DNA from: CAZUTO01 sp964623085
Lineage (GTDB): Bacteria > Pseudomonadota > Gammaproteobacteria > Pseudomonadales > GM7GCV1
Direction of reading: 5' to 3'
Length of the DNA stretch: 64,000 nt
NCBI GenBank assembly: GCA_964623085.1
Contig: CAZUTO010000008.1
Coordinates: 5,580-69,579, forward strand
Shown here: positions 18,109 through 27,621 of the stretch, one piece after another
Layout: the number at the start of each line of letters is the position of its first letter
How positions within the stretch are numbered: position 1 is the first letter of the stretch
Notes under the pieces: model-generated
The model's input: only the letters and a program-made list of their open reading frames with translations
Databases searched by the model: none
Told to the model about the DNA's origin: nothing
Program-made: the position numbers and the translations under genes

Positions 18109-19427
18109 AGAATAAATCTCGATAAATCTTCGTCTTGAGCGAGCGCCTCTAGCTGGCTATTGACGTAATCTGCATCGATCAAAATCTGTGCTGCGTCGTT
18201 GTCGGATGAATTAAAAGAGATTTCTTCCAGAAGCTTCTCCATGAGTGTGTGTAGCCTCCTAGCGCCGATGTTTTCCGTGCCTTCATTCACGTTAAATGCA
18301 ATTTCAGAAATTCGACGTATACCGCCTTCCGCGAAAGTTAGATCCAGCCCCTCCGTTTTCAGAAGTGCAGTGTATTGGCGGGTGAGAGACGCATCGGGTT
18401 CGCTAAGAATACGCTCGAAATCATCGGCGGTGAGCGCTTGCAGTTCGACGCGGATAGGCAGCCTACCCTGTAGTTCTGGAATTAAATCGGACGGTTTACT
18501 CAGATGGAAGGCGCCGGATGCAATGAATAGTATATGGTCTGTTTTGACCATGCCGTATTTGGTAGTGACGGTAGAACCTTCAATTAACGGCAATAGATCT
18601 CGCTGCACACCTTCTCGTGAAACGTCTGTGCCGCTGGTTTCACCGCGCTTGGCGACCTTGTCTATTTCGTCGATGAAAACGATGCCATTTTGCTCTACCA
18701 ACTCGAGTGCTTGGGCTTTGATTTCGTCCTGATCTATTAGTTTTGCGGCCTCTTCGTCCTGCAAGAGTTTCAGAGCTTGTTTCACCGAAACCTTGCGACG
18801 TTGTTTCTTGCCCTGACCGATGTTGGAGAACATATCTTGGAGTTGCCCAGCCATGTCTTCCATGCCCGGTGGGGTCATGATTTCCATACCAATTTTGGCT
18901 GCAGGCAAGTCCACTTCAATTTCTTTGTCGTCCAGATCTCCCTCGCGAATTTTCTTGCGAAAGATCTGGCGAGTGGAGCTATTGTCTTCCGGTGAGTCGT
19001 TTTCACCGCGTGCTGGTGGGAGCAGCTCGTCCAGTATTCGGTCTTCTGCGGCGTCATGGGCACGTTGCTCGACTTCAGCTATTTTTTGTTCTCGAAGCAT
19101 TTTTATGGCGCTATCAACGAGATCGCGAATAATGGATTCAACGTCTTTACCGACATAGCCCACTTCGGTAAATTTTGTCGCCTCAACTTTAATGAAAGGG
19201 GCATTGGACAGTTTTGCCAGCCGTCGCGCGATTTCTGTTTTACCCACTCCCGTTGGTCCAATCATCAGAATGTTTTTTGGGCTTACTTCTGCACGCAGCT
19301 CTTCATCGAGTTGCATGCGTCGCCAGCGGTTTCTCAACGCGACGGCAACGGCTTTTTTTGCATCATCTTGGCCAATAATGTGACGACTGAGTTCGTGGAC
19401 GATTTCCCTAGGTGTCATTTGGGTCAT
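18105..19427 (-). CDS. hslU: ATP-dependent protease ATPase subunit HslU
   Basis: AAA+ unfoldase of the HslUV protease. The 440-residue sequence has Walker A 'GPTGVGKT' near 57-64, the family 'FIKVEATKFTEVGYVGKDVE' pore-region stretch, an intermediate domain, Walker B 'IVFIDEIDK', and the conserved C-terminus 'ARRLHTLMEKLLEEISF' ending in LSRFIL, which docks into HslV. It lies 10 bp downstream of hslV. Confidence 0.98.
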   Translation of the reverse strand: MTQMTPREIVHELSRHIIGQDDAKKAVAVALRNRWRRMQLDEELRAEVSPKNILMIGPTGVGKTEIARRLAKLSNAPFIKVEATKFTEVGYVGKDVESIIRDLVDSAIKMLREQKIAEVEQRAHDAAEDRILDELLPPARGENDSPEDNSSTRQIFRKKIREGDLDDKEIEVDLPAAKIGMEIMTPPGMEDMAGQLQDMFSNIGQGKKQRRKVSVKQALKLLQDEEAAKLIDQDEIKAQALELVEQNGIVFIDEIDKVAKRGETSGTDVSREGVQRDLLPLIEGSTVTTKYGMVKTDHILFIASGAFHLSKPSDLIPELQGRLPIRVELQALTADDFERILSEPDASLTRQYTALLKTEGLDLTFAEGGIRRISEIAFNVNEGTENIGARRLHTLMEKLLEEISFNSSDNDAAQILIDADYVNSQLEALAQDEDLSRFIL

Positions 19428-19437
19428 GAGGATTGCC

Positions 19438-19971
19438 TTATAACTCTTCGATGCTGTGGTTGTGATTGGTGTAGATGCAAATATCGCCTGCGATGCTTAG
19501 TGACTTCTCCACAATCTCGCGGGCACTTAATTCAGTATTGTCCAGCAACGCCCTCGCTGCCGATTGCGCAAAAGGCCCGCCCGAGCCAATCGCTATAAGG
19601 TCATCTTCTGGCTGAATGACGTCGCCATTGCCGGTAATAATTAAAGAAGACTCTTTGTCGGCGACCGCAAGCAAGGCTTCTAGGCGACGCAGTATTCGAT
19701 CTGTGCGCCAATCTTTGGCCAGTTCTACAGCCGCACGAACTAGTTGCCCTTGGTGTTGTTCCAATTTGGCTTCAAAGCGCTCGAAAAGTGTAAATGCGTC
19801 AGCGGTACCGCCAGCAAATCCAGCAATTACTTGATCTTTGTATAGCCGTCGCACTTTGCGAGCATTGCCTTTCATGACCGTGTTTCCTAAGCTGACTTGG
19901 CCATCGCCGCCGATAACGACTTTGCCATCTCTTCGAGCTGAGACGATAGTGGTGCCTCTATATTGTTCCAA
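19438..19971 (-). CDS. hslV: ATP-dependent protease peptidase subunit HslV
   Basis: Threonine peptidase of HslUV. The catalytic N-terminal Thr is in 'GTTIVSARRDG' and becomes exposed after removal of a short leader. The TTG at 19971 is preferred (177 aa, leader MEQYRG) because GGAG lies six bases upstream. An earlier in-frame TTG at 19983 would consume that ribosome-binding site. 'GGTADAFTLFERFE' and 'NTELSAREIVEKSL' are family signatures. Heat-shock control is usual for the pair, but no sigma-32 site was assigned. Confidence 0.94.
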   Translation of the reverse strand: MEQYRGTTIVSARRDGKVVIGGDGQVSLGNTVMKGNARKVRRLYKDQVIAGFAGGTADAFTLFERFEAKLEQHQGQLVRAAVELAKDWRTDRILRRLEALLAVADKESSLIITGNGDVIQPEDDLIAIGSGGPFAQSAARALLDNTELSAREIVEKSLSIAGDICIYTNHNHSIEEL

Positions 19972-20067
19972 TGGATTCTCCAATTAGATGGCGGGTTAGC
20001 ATCCCCGCGTTGACGTTATCAAAAAATTGGGGTGGCTTGATGTTTTTCAAGGCCATGGCATAAGGGT

Positions 20068-20598
20068 CTACTTTTTTCGTTGTAAAACCATGCCGCCATA
20101 GCCGTTTTCAAGCAGGGTTGTCTGTGCTTTTGACACTCTCGATTGGCCTTCGAAAGGACCAACGATAATACGATGCCAGAGTTGACCATTTATCTCGAGT
20201 TTAGTCACTGTCGCTTCCAAGTTTAATAACAACACTTCGGCGCGCGCGCGATTGGCATCTTCCTCGCTCTTAAATGATGCGGCCTGTAGGAAGTATTGAA
20301 TTATTTCTCGTTCTTGCGGTTCGACGATCGTGGGTACTGGGATTAGCACTTCTGAATCGCGCAACCGCTCGTAGAAATCAATATCTGGCCGGCGCTCTTC
20401 TTCTATTTTTTCCGGCTCGACAGAGACCTCGGCAACCACTTGCGGGTTTTGCGGAGGAGTGGACTTTGGATATAGCCAAAACCGTTGGCCCAAAAGAGTT
20501 AGCAATATTCCAGCTAGTAATCCGACACAAAATAGCCGCAGCGATGATTGCCAATTGGTGGTACGCCTTGATGCGCCTTTGGGTCGGCTTTTTGGCAT
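20068..20598 (-). CDS. SPOR-domain cell-division protein (FtsN-like)
   Basis: Bitopic inner-membrane protein of 176 residues. It has a basic cytoplasmic N-terminus (MPKSRPKGASRR), one membrane helix (about 20-42), a Pro/Glu-rich periplasmic linker and a C-terminal SPOR domain ('YFLQAASFKSEEDANRARAE' and 'WHRIIVGPF'). It should bind denuded septal peptidoglycan. Position upstream of hslVU matches the ftsN-like gene of Pseudomonas and enterobacteria. The short linker and weak N-terminal similarity keep the FtsN name provisional. Confidence 0.88.
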   Translation of the reverse strand: MPKSRPKGASRRTTNWQSSLRLFCVGLLAGILLTLLGQRFWLYPKSTPPQNPQVVAEVSVEPEKIEEERRPDIDFYERLRDSEVLIPVPTIVEPQEREIIQYFLQAASFKSEEDANRARAEVLLLNLEATVTKLEINGQLWHRIIVGPFEGQSRVSKAQTTLLENGYGGMVLQRKK

Positions 20599-20694
20599 GC
20601 AAGAATCACTAGAGAGTATTGCTGTTGGGAAGCGTTAATCTAATGCAGAGACGAGTGCGATTCAACTAACTAACGTTAATTGGTGCCGAATTTT

Positions 20695-22896
20695 CTAGTC
20701 GATTGTCTGTGGGTCGACATCAATACTAAAACGAACTTTATTAAACCCTTTGAGGCCTGTTAAGCGCCGTGAAATTATTGAGAGGTTTTCATGAAGTATT
20801 TTTCGCTGCGCGCTACTCAGGGCCAGGTAATATCGAAAACGCCTGTTTTTCTTCTCAATGGCTGCTGGAATGGGGCCTAATACCTCCAGCTTTTCTTGAT
20901 TATGGGGGATGGCTTGCTTGGCGATTGTCATGAAATCAATGAGTGCTTTCAAATCTGTACTGTCTGCACGTATGAATGCCGAATAGACGTAAGGAGGAAG
21001 GCAGTTCTCCTTTCGTTCAGAAAGCATTTCTTTCGCGTAATTGGAATAGGAGTGTTCGATTAGCTGTTCCCAAAATGGATGATCTGGAAAGGATGTTTCA
21101 ATTAGTACTTGTCCTTGCTCCTGATTTCTTCCCGTCCGGCCCGCAACCTGAGTGACTAACTGCGCGAGATGCTCTTTTGCTCGATAGTCGTGGCTGAATA
21201 GTGCTTGGTCAGCCTCAGAAATGACCGCTAGGGCAAGGTTTGGTAAATGATGGCCTTTAGCCAGCATCTGCGTTCCGATAAGAATGCATGGGTCGCCGAG
21301 GTTTGCTTTGTCCATATGCTGTTTAAAGCTGCCTTTCTTGGCAGTGCTATCTCGATCTATACGAATGCAGTCAACATTCGGGAACCAGTGCTCTAGGTGT
21401 TGCGTGAGTTGTTCGGAACCTAACCCCTGAGTGGATAGCTGAGAACTCTGGCAGGTTGGGCATTTGGTGGGAGTGGCTAAGCGGTAGTCGCAGTGGTGGC
21501 ACCAAAGCTGTGCTGGATTCATATGTTTGCACAGTGTGATATCGCATTGTGGACAGAGAGCGATCCAGCTGCAGTGCTCGCAAAGTACTCGCGGGGCATA
21601 GCCTCTGCGATTGATGAAGACAAGTACCTGCGAGCCTTTATCCAGTGTGCGTTGAATGTGAGCCAAGCTTTCTTCAGATATGCTATATCCTTGATCAGTT
21701 TGCTTGCGCAGCAATTGAATATGCGGCAATGCAACCCCGCTTGCTCTTCGTTGTAGCGGGAGCTGTGCGTAGTTTCCTACTTGTGCATTATGAAAACTTT
21801 CCAAAGATGGCGTAGCTGAACCCAGAACGAGTGGTACCTTGAGTGAGCGTGATCGCAAGGTTGCCAGGTCTCGTGCGTGGTAGCGCCAGCCTTCCTGCTG
21901 TTTGTAGGATAGATCGTGTTCTTCGTCGACCACGATGAGTCCAAGTTTTTCATAAGGCATGAAAATCGCAGAGCGTGTGCCTATGAATACTGCGGCTTCT
22001 GATGCCCTTGCTGCGCACCAAGCTTGTAGCTTCTCCGTCTCGCTGCATTCTGAGCTGTATATGTATGTGTAGGCACTAAATCGCTTTTCAAATCTGGCTT
22101 TGGTCTGAGGGATTAAGCCGATTTCCGGCACAAGTATTAATACTTGAAGCCCAGTGTGCAGAACTTTTTCTGCAGCTTGCAGATATACCTCGGTTTTTCC
22201 GCTACCCGTCACACCTTCAACTAACAAAGGTGATGTGGCGCCGTGTTTAAGTATGTGATCTAAAGCTCGAGCTTGCTCTGTATTAAGTGGGTGCGAGCGC
22301 TCAATGGTTCTTGGAGAACTGTTGTGTTGATGCTCTTGTTCAGCGACGAGTTCCTTTTCTCTGAGCTGTTTAAGCAGGCTAAGATTGAACCCGGCAGTTT
22401 TAATGCTCGCATTGGTGCATGGCTGATTCTGCTCAACCCAGCGGTATAGCGCTTCTTGTCTTGGAGCACGTGCGAGTTGGTCGATTGTTTCTTTGTTGTC
22501 GGATGATTTATTCGCACACCATGCGCTGGCGCGGTTTAATCCAGAGAATCGTCGTTCCAGAATGGCCTTAGGGAGCGCGGTGCGTAGTACTTTTCCGAGA
22601 GGAAGATGGTAGTAACGCGCGGACCACACCAGAAGCTCCGTTAGCTCTTTTGTGAGCCACACTTCGTTCGGCAAGAGGTACTGTATGGAGCGCAATTTTA
22701 GATGGCTGGTGCCTTCTGGTGGCGATGAATGTTGATCCAGCACTAGGCCCGTAACGAGATTCTTTCCGAGAGGAACGCCAACGAGTGCCCCCGCAGGTAT
22801 TTCTGCGCTAGGGTTTGGCAGCTCATCGCTGCTATATGAGAGTACTTTGTCAATTCGTGAGGCAACTGCGACGGAAAAAGTCGTTATGCTTGTCAT
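20695..22896 (-). CDS. priA: Primosomal protein N' (replication restart helicase)
   Basis: Superfamily 2 helicase that reloads the replisome at stalled forks. The 733-residue protein has the N-terminal DNA-binding domain, Walker A 'GVTGSGKTEVY', 'VVDEEHD', 'GSATPS', two zinc sites within 'CEHCSWIALCPQC' and 'CHHCDYRL...CPTC', and helicase C motif 'GTQMLAKGHH' with 'QVAGRTGR'. It is divergent from rpmE. The argS gene often found just downstream in related genomes is absent at this place. Confidence 0.97.
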   Translation of the reverse strand: MTSITTFSVAVASRIDKVLSYSSDELPNPSAEIPAGALVGVPLGKNLVTGLVLDQHSSPPEGTSHLKLRSIQYLLPNEVWLTKELTELLVWSARYYHLPLGKVLRTALPKAILERRFSGLNRASAWCANKSSDNKETIDQLARAPRQEALYRWVEQNQPCTNASIKTAGFNLSLLKQLREKELVAEQEHQHNSSPRTIERSHPLNTEQARALDHILKHGATSPLLVEGVTGSGKTEVYLQAAEKVLHTGLQVLILVPEIGLIPQTKARFEKRFSAYTYIYSSECSETEKLQAWCAARASEAAVFIGTRSAIFMPYEKLGLIVVDEEHDLSYKQQEGWRYHARDLATLRSRSLKVPLVLGSATPSLESFHNAQVGNYAQLPLQRRASGVALPHIQLLRKQTDQGYSISEESLAHIQRTLDKGSQVLVFINRRGYAPRVLCEHCSWIALCPQCDITLCKHMNPAQLWCHHCDYRLATPTKCPTCQSSQLSTQGLGSEQLTQHLEHWFPNVDCIRIDRDSTAKKGSFKQHMDKANLGDPCILIGTQMLAKGHHLPNLALAVISEADQALFSHDYRAKEHLAQLVTQVAGRTGRNQEQGQVLIETSFPDHPFWEQLIEHSYSNYAKEMLSERKENCLPPYVYSAFIRADSTDLKALIDFMTIAKQAIPHNQEKLEVLGPIPAAIEKKNRRFRYYLALSSAQRKILHENLSIISRRLTGLKGFNKVRFSIDVDPQTID

Positions 22897-23001
22897 AAGC
22901 GCTTATTCTGGTAGACTATTTTATCCTTTTTTTGGCCGACTTTGCCGTGCCTGACGATAGGTTAGGTGGCGGCATAACAACATAATGGCGAGAGATTAAT
23001 C

Positions 23002-23226
23002 ATGCAAGCAGATATCCATCCTAAGTACGAAGCATTAACTGCAACTTGTAGTTGCGGGAATAAAATTACTACGGCATCCACGCGAGGCGGAGATATACAT
23101 CTTGATGTATGTTCTAACTGCCATCCGTTTTATACGGGTAAGCAGAAAGTCATGGATACCGGTGGTCGAATTGACCGATTTAACAAGCGCTTTGGATCGC
23201 GGGGTTCAGCTAGAAAATCTTCTTGA
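23002..23226 (+). CDS. rpmE: 50S ribosomal protein L31
   Basis: Ribosomal protein of 74 residues. It is the zinc-containing form: cysteines at 16, 18, 37 and 40 in 'CSCG' and 'CSNC', so not the zinc-independent C- paralogue. The start MQADIHPKYE is canonical. It is a single-gene unit opposite priA with a terminator behind it. Confidence 0.98.
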   Translation: MQADIHPKYEALTATCSCGNKITTASTRGGDIHLDVCSNCHPFYTGKQKVMDTGGRIDRFNKRFGSRGSARKSS

Positions 23227-23242
23227 TCGATTTTCGCGATTC

Positions 23243-23268
23243 GACACACTGCCATTGATTAGTGTGTC
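23243..23268. terminator. Perfect 8-bp hairpin downstream of rpmE
   Basis: GACACACT and AGTGTGTC form a perfect stem with a 10-base loop, immediately followed on the plus strand by A residues. It has no T run in the rpmE direction, so it may be a transcript-end stabiliser. On the minus strand it lies after the T run that follows the next hairpin. Confidence 0.5.
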
Positions 23269-23276
23269 AAAAAATG

Positions 23277-23301
23277 GCCTCGTTATAGACGGGGCTTTTT
23301 T
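23277..23301. terminator. Bidirectional terminator between rpmE and mrcA
   Basis: A hairpin GCCTCG / CGGGGC with a 7-base loop is followed by six T on the plus strand. On the minus strand it is followed by a T run after two to three bases. It can end both convergent genes. Confidence 0.8.
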
Positions 23302-23366
23302 ATGCATGAATCATATTTGTTATGACGTCTGTCTGGCGCCAAGCGCAAATTGTAGCGCTTGATTAG

Positions 23367-25868
23367 TTAGAAGATATCTTCTGTGTCGATGGTGGTTTTC
23401 GGAGATTTCTCGCCTCTCATCTCAGCGGTAAGTTCAGGCGTATTTTCTCGGAGGAAGTACTCAAAAACTGCTTGAGGATCGTCTGGTGTGGTGCGCTCCC
23501 CCGTTTCCGGGTTAATACGGGCGATCACTAAGCCATCAGGCTGTGGAAATTGGTACTCAGGCATGTCAGCCAACGCTTCTTTCATAAAATCCATCCAAAT
23601 GGGCAATGCTGCGGTGCCGCCAAATTCGGAATTCCCGAGTAAGCTGTTGTTGTCGAAGCCAAGCCAAGTTGTCGCTACCAAATGTGGGCTGTAACCTGAA
23701 AACCATGCATCGCGAGGGCCGTTAGTTGTGCCTGTTTTTCCTGCTATGTCTGAGCGCTCGAGTTCTAGAGCTTTGGTTCCAGTGCCGAGTTTAATGACGT
23801 CTTGTAGCATGGAGTTCATAATAAAATGGACGCGTGGATCCATGATTTGTTGGGCAGATACTGGCTCATCAATATCAAGGTCTGAGGTGTCTTCATCCGC
23901 GCCGATCATTTCAGCTAGCGCTGATAGCCGCTCTGTACTCCTTTGCGAAGGAATAGGTGCCGAGGGTTCAAAGCGGTCAGTCTCTGCGTCAACGTTTCTA
24001 TTGTTTTGGTTGCAGTCTCTGCAAACTGTCGGTGGGTTTGCACGATAATATATATCACCATTGCGATCGTGAATTTCTTGAATAAAGTGCGGCTCTACAA
24101 GATAACCACCGTTTGCAAACGCGGCATAAGCTCTGGCAAGTTTTATTGGCTCCAACGCCTGACTGCCAAGTGCAAGCGTTAGATTGGGCGCCAAATCTTC
24201 TTTTTTAAACCCAAAACGTAAGATGTTATCGAGTGCCTTATTAATGCCCAATGCTCTGAGAATGTGAATAGAAACTAGGTTTCTTGAAAAATAGAACGCT
24301 TCACGCAATCGTGTGGGACCATAAAACTTACCTGAATCGTTGAGAGGGCGCCAAACATCTTCCAACGTAGCGTCATTGATAACGATAGGTGCATCATTAA
24401 TTAGAGTGGCGGGTGTAAAGTCTTCTTTGAGGGCAGTCGCATAGAGGAAAGGCTTTAGTGAGGAGCCAGGTTGTCTTTTTGCCGAGATCACTCGATTGAA
24501 TCGATTGTAATAAAAGTCGAAGCCACCGCTTAGCGCGCGTATTGCACCATCTAATGGATCCAAGGCAACCATGGCTGCTTGTGCTGCTGGTAACTGTGAA
24601 AGTTGCCACTCGCCATTGGCATCCATTTCTACCCTTATTAGATCACCGAGTTGAAGCACTTTGTCGGCGGTTTTCGGTGCCTCGCCAATCCAGCTATGAG
24701 TCATAAAGGGGCGTGCTTCGCTTATTCCTTGCTCCCAACCGAGTTCCATGTAGCCTTGATTGCGAATGAATATAGTGGCATTTTTTTCGCCTAGTTCCGT
24801 GACTACTGCCGGAACAAGACCCGCCACTGTGATCGTCTCGCTGAGGTAACTAACAAGCTGTTCCTCATCTTCAAAGATATCACTGTCAACAGTTGCCTCT
24901 GGGCCGCGATAGCCATGTCGGTTGTCATAGTTCTTGACGCCATCGATCAGCGCCTTATCGGCGGCTGCTTGAGTATCGGAATGAATGGTGGTGTAGACCG
25001 TGTAACCGTCGGCGTAGGCGTCGGCTCCATGGCGCTGGAACATTTCGCTGCGGACCATCTCGGCGATGTAAGGAGCATCTACTTCAACAGCTGAGTCGTG
25101 GAGTTTTGCGGTGACCGGTTCTGCTATTGCGGTTTGGTATCTCTCGTCGTTAATGTAATCCAATAAGCGCATGCGCCCGAGAATAAAATCTCGCCGATCA
25201 AGTGCAGACTCGGGGTCGCTGATCGGGTTTCTGGATGAAGGCCATTTGTATACACCAACAAGCATCGCGACCTGCGCAAGACTGAGGTCTTCCACGTTTT
25301 TCCCGTAGTACACATTGGCGGCCGCTTGGATACCGTAGGCGCGTTTGCCTAAGAACATCTTATTGGCATAGAGCTCGATGATTTCCTCTTTTGAGAGTTC
25401 GCGCTCTATCTGAAATGAGAGTAAAATCTCGTTGAATTTTCTAATGAAAGTTTGATCGAGAGTGAGGAAAAAGTTGCGTGCCACCTGCATCGTGATGGTA
25501 CTGCCTCCCGATTGTATGTCTCCAGTGGTAAGAATTTGTGAAACGGCACGCAATAATCCAAAGAGATCTACACCATGATGGTTAAAAAAGTTATCGTCCT
25601 CAGCAGCTAGAAGTGCGAGAAGGTAGTCGTCGGGAATTTGTGAGTACTGAATAGGCGTTCTTTTCTGTTCACCAAATTCGCCAATGAGCTTGCCATCTTC
25701 TGAAAACACTTTTAGTGGGATCTGTAAGCGAACATCACGTAATTGTTCAGCGGCAGGTAATTGTGGAGCTAAGTACAGTATTGTTGAGCAAACAACCAGT
25801 ATGCTGGCAAAGAAGGCGGCAAGGATTAACTTGATAATGAATTTAAGCCAAGTAGGACAGTGTGGCAT
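23367..25868 (-). CDS. mrcA: Penicillin-binding protein 1A (class A, bifunctional)
   Basis: Peptidoglycan glycosyltransferase and DD-transpeptidase, 833 residues. It has an N-terminal membrane anchor (about 9-30), GT51 signatures 'AAEDDNFFNHHGVD' and 'GGSTITMQVARNFFL', an OB-fold insertion, then transpeptidase motifs: SxxK in 'QPGSSLKPFLY', SxN in 'SRNLVS', and 'KTGTTNGPRDAWFSGY'. It is divergent from pilM with an 80-bp spacer, the conserved mrcA/ponA-pil arrangement. Confidence 0.97.
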   Translation of the reverse strand: MPHCPTWLKFIIKLILAAFFASILVVCSTILYLAPQLPAAEQLRDVRLQIPLKVFSEDGKLIGEFGEQKRTPIQYSQIPDDYLLALLAAEDDNFFNHHGVDLFGLLRAVSQILTTGDIQSGGSTITMQVARNFFLTLDQTFIRKFNEILLSFQIERELSKEEIIELYANKMFLGKRAYGIQAAANVYYGKNVEDLSLAQVAMLVGVYKWPSSRNPISDPESALDRRDFILGRMRLLDYINDERYQTAIAEPVTAKLHDSAVEVDAPYIAEMVRSEMFQRHGADAYADGYTVYTTIHSDTQAAADKALIDGVKNYDNRHGYRGPEATVDSDIFEDEEQLVSYLSETITVAGLVPAVVTELGEKNATIFIRNQGYMELGWEQGISEARPFMTHSWIGEAPKTADKVLQLGDLIRVEMDANGEWQLSQLPAAQAAMVALDPLDGAIRALSGGFDFYYNRFNRVISAKRQPGSSLKPFLYATALKEDFTPATLINDAPIVINDATLEDVWRPLNDSGKFYGPTRLREAFYFSRNLVSIHILRALGINKALDNILRFGFKKEDLAPNLTLALGSQALEPIKLARAYAAFANGGYLVEPHFIQEIHDRNGDIYYRANPPTVCRDCNQNNRNVDAETDRFEPSAPIPSQRSTERLSALAEMIGADEDTSDLDIDEPVSAQQIMDPRVHFIMNSMLQDVIKLGTGTKALELERSDIAGKTGTTNGPRDAWFSGYSPHLVATTWLGFDNNSLLGNSEFGGTAALPIWMDFMKEALADMPEYQFPQPDGLVIARINPETGERTTPDDPQAVFEYFLRENTPELTAEMRGEKSPKTTIDTEDIF

Positions 25869-25967
25869 ATTGCAAAAAACATGTTTGGTGAACGAGCATT
25901 ATAGCCAATCAATAAGCGTTGCAACCTATAGTTGCATTAATAAACAGGCAGTTGTGTGGGTAAAAAG

Positions 25968-27029
25968 ATGAATTTACCGATATTTGGGTCGCGAGATAAC
26001 ACCCTGTTGGGTATTGATATTGGAACTTCCAGTTTGAAAGTGGTTGAGCTTTCTTCGTCTGGTAGTTCTATGAAAGTCGTTTCAGCCGGTTCGGCGATGC
26101 TTCCGCCTGATTTGATTCAGGACGGAAAAATCAGCGATTCCGCTGCCTTGGGAAATATTCTTCGCAAGGCAATGGCGTCTTCGCGTACCAAGGCGAAAAA
26201 TGTTGCATTCTCTGTTCCAGGATCTGCGGTAATTACAAGAGTGATTGATATGCCGGCAGGCCTTAGTGACGATGAGCTTGAAATTCAGTTGCTTATGGAA
26301 GCAGAGCAATATATTCCTTATTCTCTAGATGAGGTTGCTGTCGATTTCACTACTCTTGGCACTAACGAAGAAGGTGACCAGGTTCAGGTGTTGTTAGCAG
26401 CTTGCCGAAAAGACACGGTAGATAGTCTTGTAGAGGTTGCTGAGAGTGCAGATTTAAAAGCAAAAATTGTGGATGTTGAAACATTTTGTTTAGAAAGAGC
26501 TTATCCGCTCATTGCTGAGCAATTTGAGGGAGACAGCGATAGCCTTATTGCCGTTGTTGATATTGGTGCTGTCCACATGCGCTTTAATGTTTTGGACAGA
26601 GGAAAAATTGTCTATAGCCGAGAAGAGATGTTCGGTGCTGGACAATTAACTGATGAAATCCAGCGCCGTTATGGTTTGTCAAAGGAAGAAGCGGGTGTTG
26701 CGCAGGTGGAAGGTGGTCTTCCCGTTGATTATGAAGAGGAAGTGTTGGAGCCATTCCGTTCTTCCCTTGTGCAGCAGGTCAACCGAGCACTGCAATTCTT
26801 TTATTCTTCAACCACTTATAACCATGTTGATTGCTTAGTGTTAGCGGGCGGCGTGGTGTCAGATGATCGTCTCGCAAGCATGACGGAAGCCAAGATTGAA
26901 GTGCCTGTCTTGGCAGCCAATCCATTTGCGAATATGCGGGTTGACGACAAAGTCAATGGACGTGTTTTAGATGCCGCCGCTCCGGCGATGTTAATAGCGA
27001 CAGGTCTTGCAATGAGAGGTTTGAGCTAA
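25968..27029 (+). CDS. pilM: Type IV pilus inner-membrane platform protein PilM
   Basis: Actin-like cytoplasmic protein of the pilus alignment complex. The ATP-binding fold is clear: 'LLGIDIGTSSLKVVEL' at the start and 'VVDIGAVHMRFNVL' in the middle; 'EQYIPYSLDEVAVDF' and 'EIQRRYGLSKEEA' match Pseudomonas PilM. The ATG at 25968 gives 353 aa with the usual 10-residue lead before NTLLG; a GTG at 25956 is the alternative. Its stop overlaps the pilN start (TAATG). Confidence 0.96.
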   Translation: MNLPIFGSRDNTLLGIDIGTSSLKVVELSSSGSSMKVVSAGSAMLPPDLIQDGKISDSAALGNILRKAMASSRTKAKNVAFSVPGSAVITRVIDMPAGLSDDELEIQLLMEAEQYIPYSLDEVAVDFTTLGTNEEGDQVQVLLAACRKDTVDSLVEVAESADLKAKIVDVETFCLERAYPLIAEQFEGDSDSLIAVVDIGAVHMRFNVLDRGKIVYSREEMFGAGQLTDEIQRRYGLSKEEAGVAQVEGGLPVDYEEEVLEPFRSSLVQQVNRALQFFYSSTTYNHVDCLVLAGGVVSDDRLASMTEAKIEVPVLAANPFANMRVDDKVNGRVLDAAAPAMLIATGLAMRGLS

Positions 27030-27610
27030 TGCAGCAGTCAATTAATTTATTACCTTGGCGCGATGAGGCACGAGAGGAGCGCAAGCAGCAGTTTTTACGT
27101 ATTGTGGCTGGCGTTGCCATCTTGGCTGGTTTAATCGGATTTGTTTGGATTAGCGTGCAAACGGCAGCAGTTGAAGGTCAGTCTGCAGTCAATAAACAGT
27201 TGCAGGCTGGGATTGCGGAGCTTGATGAAGAAATTCAGGGTATTCAGCAACTTAAAGACGATAAAGCCGATATGCTGGATCGAATGCAGGTCATTAAAGG
27301 CTTGCAAGGTAACCGTCCAGAGATCGTTAAGCTTTTTAATCAGTTTGTGCAGGTTTTGCCCGAAGGTACCTATGTTTCCCGTATAGAAGCATTGGGCGCA
27401 ACGCTTTCGGTAGAAGGCAAGACAGAGTCCAACCAGCGAATTTCGTCATTCATGCGAAGCATGGATCAAACGGGTAAATTCAGTGACCCGAATTTGACCA
27501 CGGTTAATGCAGATAGGGAATTGGGTGATCAGGGGAGTAGTTTTGAAATGACTGCGACTATTGTTAATGAATCTGTGCTCGCGCAAGCTGAGCTCAACGG
27601 TGCAGAGTAA
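27029..27610 (+). CDS. pilN: Type IV pilus alignment protein PilN
   Basis: Bitopic inner-membrane protein (193 aa) that links PilM to PilO. The N-terminus 'QQSINLLPWRDEAREERK' is the conserved PilM-binding INLLPWR motif. One membrane helix (about 25-45), a coiled coil and a ferredoxin-like periplasmic domain follow. It overlaps pilM by one base and is followed by pilO 11 bp later. Confidence 0.96.
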   Translation: MQQSINLLPWRDEAREERKQQFLRIVAGVAILAGLIGFVWISVQTAAVEGQSAVNKQLQAGIAELDEEIQGIQQLKDDKADMLDRMQVIKGLQGNRPEIVKLFNQFVQVLPEGTYVSRIEALGATLSVEGKTESNQRISSFMRSMDQTGKFSDPNLTTVNADRELGDQGSSFEMTATIVNESVLAQAELNGAE

Positions 27611-27621
27611 GGAGCGCAGTC

